From JAVVSR01 sp964604875 (GTDB lineage Bacteria; Bacillota; Clostridia; Christensenellales; CAG-917): a stretch of 6,842 bases of DNA. The number at the start of each line of letters is the position of its first letter. Within the stretch, counting starts at the first letter, position 1. The stretch spans positions 1 through 6,842 of the forward strand of contig CAZSAC010000060.1 of NCBI GenBank assembly GCA_964604875.1, read 5' to 3'. Both the position numbers and the translations under genes were made by a program. Of this stretch, positions 5,339 through 6,842 are shown in pieces. Below the pieces are notes generated by a model that worked only from the letters and a program-made list of their open reading frames with translations, was not told the DNA's origin and did no database searches.

Positions 5339-6835
5339 ATGAAAAGAAGATTTAGTTTTATTGTATGCCTTGCTTTAGCCTTGGTATTATGCTTGGGTGT
5401 TTTTTCTGCGTGCAAAAAACCTATTGAAGAAGTCACGGTTACTTCGCTGGAAATTGCAAAATTGCCTGACCAATATTTTCAAAAGGGCGATATATTCGGT
5501 TTGGACGGAGGAGAATTATTGGTTACATATTCCGACGGCTCAACCAAAACGGTTTTAATGACTGACGACGGTGTGACTGCAGCGCATCCGGGGACGGGCG
5601 TATCCGGTATACTTTCAGAGGCGGCTGTTTACTATGGCGGAAAAGGCGTTGTGTTTAAATATTACGTTTCCGATAAAAGAATTGAAGACATTTCCATTGT
5701 TGGAGAGATGCCAACTCAATACGCTGTCGGCGGTAAACCCAGATTTTCAAATATAAAGCTTTTAATTAAGTACGAAGACGAAGAAACACCAAAAGAATTT
5801 TGGCTGACAAGCAATAATACCGGGACGTATAGTGAAAGTTTCTTTTCCTCAAACGGCTTGACGTTGTCTGATTTTGATACTACTAAGGTCGGTGATTATT
5901 CCTTTACAATAGGCTATTTGGCGGAAACTTTTAAGTTTAATTACAGTGTTGTGCAAGACGATTGGATTGTGTCCGCGCGCATTATGGAAGACGTCGAGAA
6001 AAAATATTTTATCGGTGAGGAGCTTGACTTCAAAAAAGCCTATATGAAGCTGACCTACAGCAAGGGTACGACACAAAATTATCCGCTTTCAAAAGATATG
6101 GTGACGGGCTTTTCTACAGAACAAGCTGGCTCATATACGATGCAAATTAAGCACCCTAATTTTGAAACTCCGATTGCGGTAAACTATTCGGTGTCGGCGC
6201 GGGAAAATATTGTTTTGGTTGTCAGCTACGCAGGCGACTTGGATAAGTTTGTCGTGGGCTATGACTTTGGTGATTTTAAGGCGTATATCAAAGATATAAA
6301 AATCGACATCTATAAAGACGAGGTAAAATATAAAACCATTTACGGAAATAATGAAGATATTACCGTTTCATGCGAGGGGAAACCTCTTTCGGAAACAGTT
6401 AATTCTACTTTAGGCAGAGATTTTACCATCGACGTTACCTATTGCGGACTATATACGCAAACCTACAACTTGAGCATTAGGAAAAGCGCAAAAAGTATGG
6501 AGCTTTTGAACTTTGATACCATAAAGCTTAATTACGTTGAGGGCGAAAGCTTTGACTTTGGAGACGCAAAAATTATCATTCATTTCGACGACGGCACTGT
6601 ATCGAATCCGATTTCCTTGCAGGAGGATTACGATGCGGAAATAAAGACAAGAATTTTCGGATTTATGAACAAATATGCGGTCGACGTCAAAAAATTTGAT
6701 ATGAGCGCGGGCTCGCATACTAAGGAATATTATATCCGCGTTACCGAAAACGTCTTTGATGAGTCTAAGCCTGAAACTGCCGTATATGGCAGATATTATT
6801 TGAATTATACTGTTACTGCCGCTCCCAAGAGCTAA
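5339..6835 (+). CDS. Lipoprotein with five tandem bacterial Ig-like (Big_3-type) repeats
   Basis: Surface lipoprotein of unknown role, 498 residues. MKRR, a hydrophobic core and FSAC with Cys25 form a lipoprotein signal peptide (Phe at -3 is less common than Leu). The rest divides into about five degenerate repeats: 35-111, 116-205, 210-286, 288-382 and 384-494. Each carries a motif of the form 'Y-x-x-G-x-x-F-x-F ... h-x-Y-x-D-G-T': YFQKGDIFGL...VTYSDGSTK, YAVGGKPRFS...IKYEDEET, YFIGEELDFK...LTYSKGTTQ, FVVGYDFGDF...IDIYKDE and YVEGESFDFG...IHFDDGTV. This resembles bacterial Ig-like group 3 domains, found in cell-surface adhesins and carbohydrate-binding proteins. No enzyme domain and no sortase or S-layer motif is seen, so it may be a pure binding or spacer protein. 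ATG 5339 is chosen because later starts would destroy the signal peptide. The transcript appears leaderless. It is transcribed away from the SRP RNA; its terminator lies past the window. Confidence 0.85.
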   Translation: MKRRFSFIVCLALALVLCLGVFSACKKPIEEVTVTSLEIAKLPDQYFQKGDIFGLDGGELLVTYSDGSTKTVLMTDDGVTAAHPGTGVSGILSEAAVYYGGKGVVFKYYVSDKRIEDISIVGEMPTQYAVGGKPRFSNIKLLIKYEDEETPKEFWLTSNNTGTYSESFFSSNGLTLSDFDTTKVGDYSFTIGYLAETFKFNYSVVQDDWIVSARIMEDVEKKYFIGEELDFKKAYMKLTYSKGTTQNYPLSKDMVTGFSTEQAGSYTMQIKHPNFETPIAVNYSVSARENIVLVVSYAGDLDKFVVGYDFGDFKAYIKDIKIDIYKDEVKYKTIYGNNEDITVSCEGKPLSETVNSTLGRDFTIDVTYCGLYTQTYNLSIRKSAKSMELLNFDTIKLNYVEGESFDFGDAKIIIHFDDGTVSNPISLQEDYDAEIKTRIFGFMNKYAVDVKKFDMSAGSHTKEYYIRVTENVFDESKPETAVYGRYYLNYTVTAAPKS

Positions 6836-6842
6836 AAATAAT

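Overview
The window looks like chromosomal DNA of a low-GC Bacillota, most likely a Clostridia-type bacterium. I infer this from the AT-rich codon use, strong Shine-Dalgarno sequences at most genes, two lipoproteins with Gram-positive style lipoboxes, a YwlE-type phosphatase beside a TsaC/Sua5 gene as in Bacillus, and above all an SRP RNA of the long, Alu-domain-containing Gram-positive type (about 270 nt). No mobile element, CRISPR array, tRNA or rRNA was seen.

Layout: bases 1-789 are the 3' part of a corA-type Mg2+/divalent cation transporter gene, closed by a strong intrinsic terminator (795-820). A near-consensus sigma-A promoter (861-889, extended -10) then starts what looks like a four-gene operon on the + strand. 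It encodes an unrecognised 580-residue lipoprotein (924-2666), a ZIP-family metal transporter (2688-3443), threonylcarbamoyl-AMP synthase of the two-domain Sua5 type (3458-4441) and a YwlE-type low-molecular-weight phosphatase (4443-4871). Gaps are 21, 14 and 1 nt, with no terminator between the genes. The operon ends at a hairpin (4873-4901) with U-tracts on both strands. It faces the SRP RNA gene, which lies on the - strand (about 5176 down to 4907) behind its own extended -10 promoter (5184-5212). Beyond that, a divergent promoter (5303-5331) drives a second lipoprotein (5339-6835), a secreted five-repeat Ig-like protein.

Functional reading: the window mixes housekeeping functions (tRNA t6A synthesis, protein targeting, probable arginine dephosphorylation), metal transport (CorA, ZIP) and two surface lipoproteins of unknown role. 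The tsaC-ywlE pair next to a metal transporter echoes the Bacillus subtilis ywlC-mntP-ywlE neighbourhood, with a ZIP protein replacing the MntP exporter and placed upstream. The best points for follow-up are three. The second lipoprotein gene seems to have essentially no 5' leader. A perfect 8-bp-arm dyad sits between its -35 and -10. The SRP RNA has an apical loop that is not the usual GGAA/GNRA type. I see no clearly new multi-gene system; the novelty here is in these local details and in the two orphan lipoproteins.
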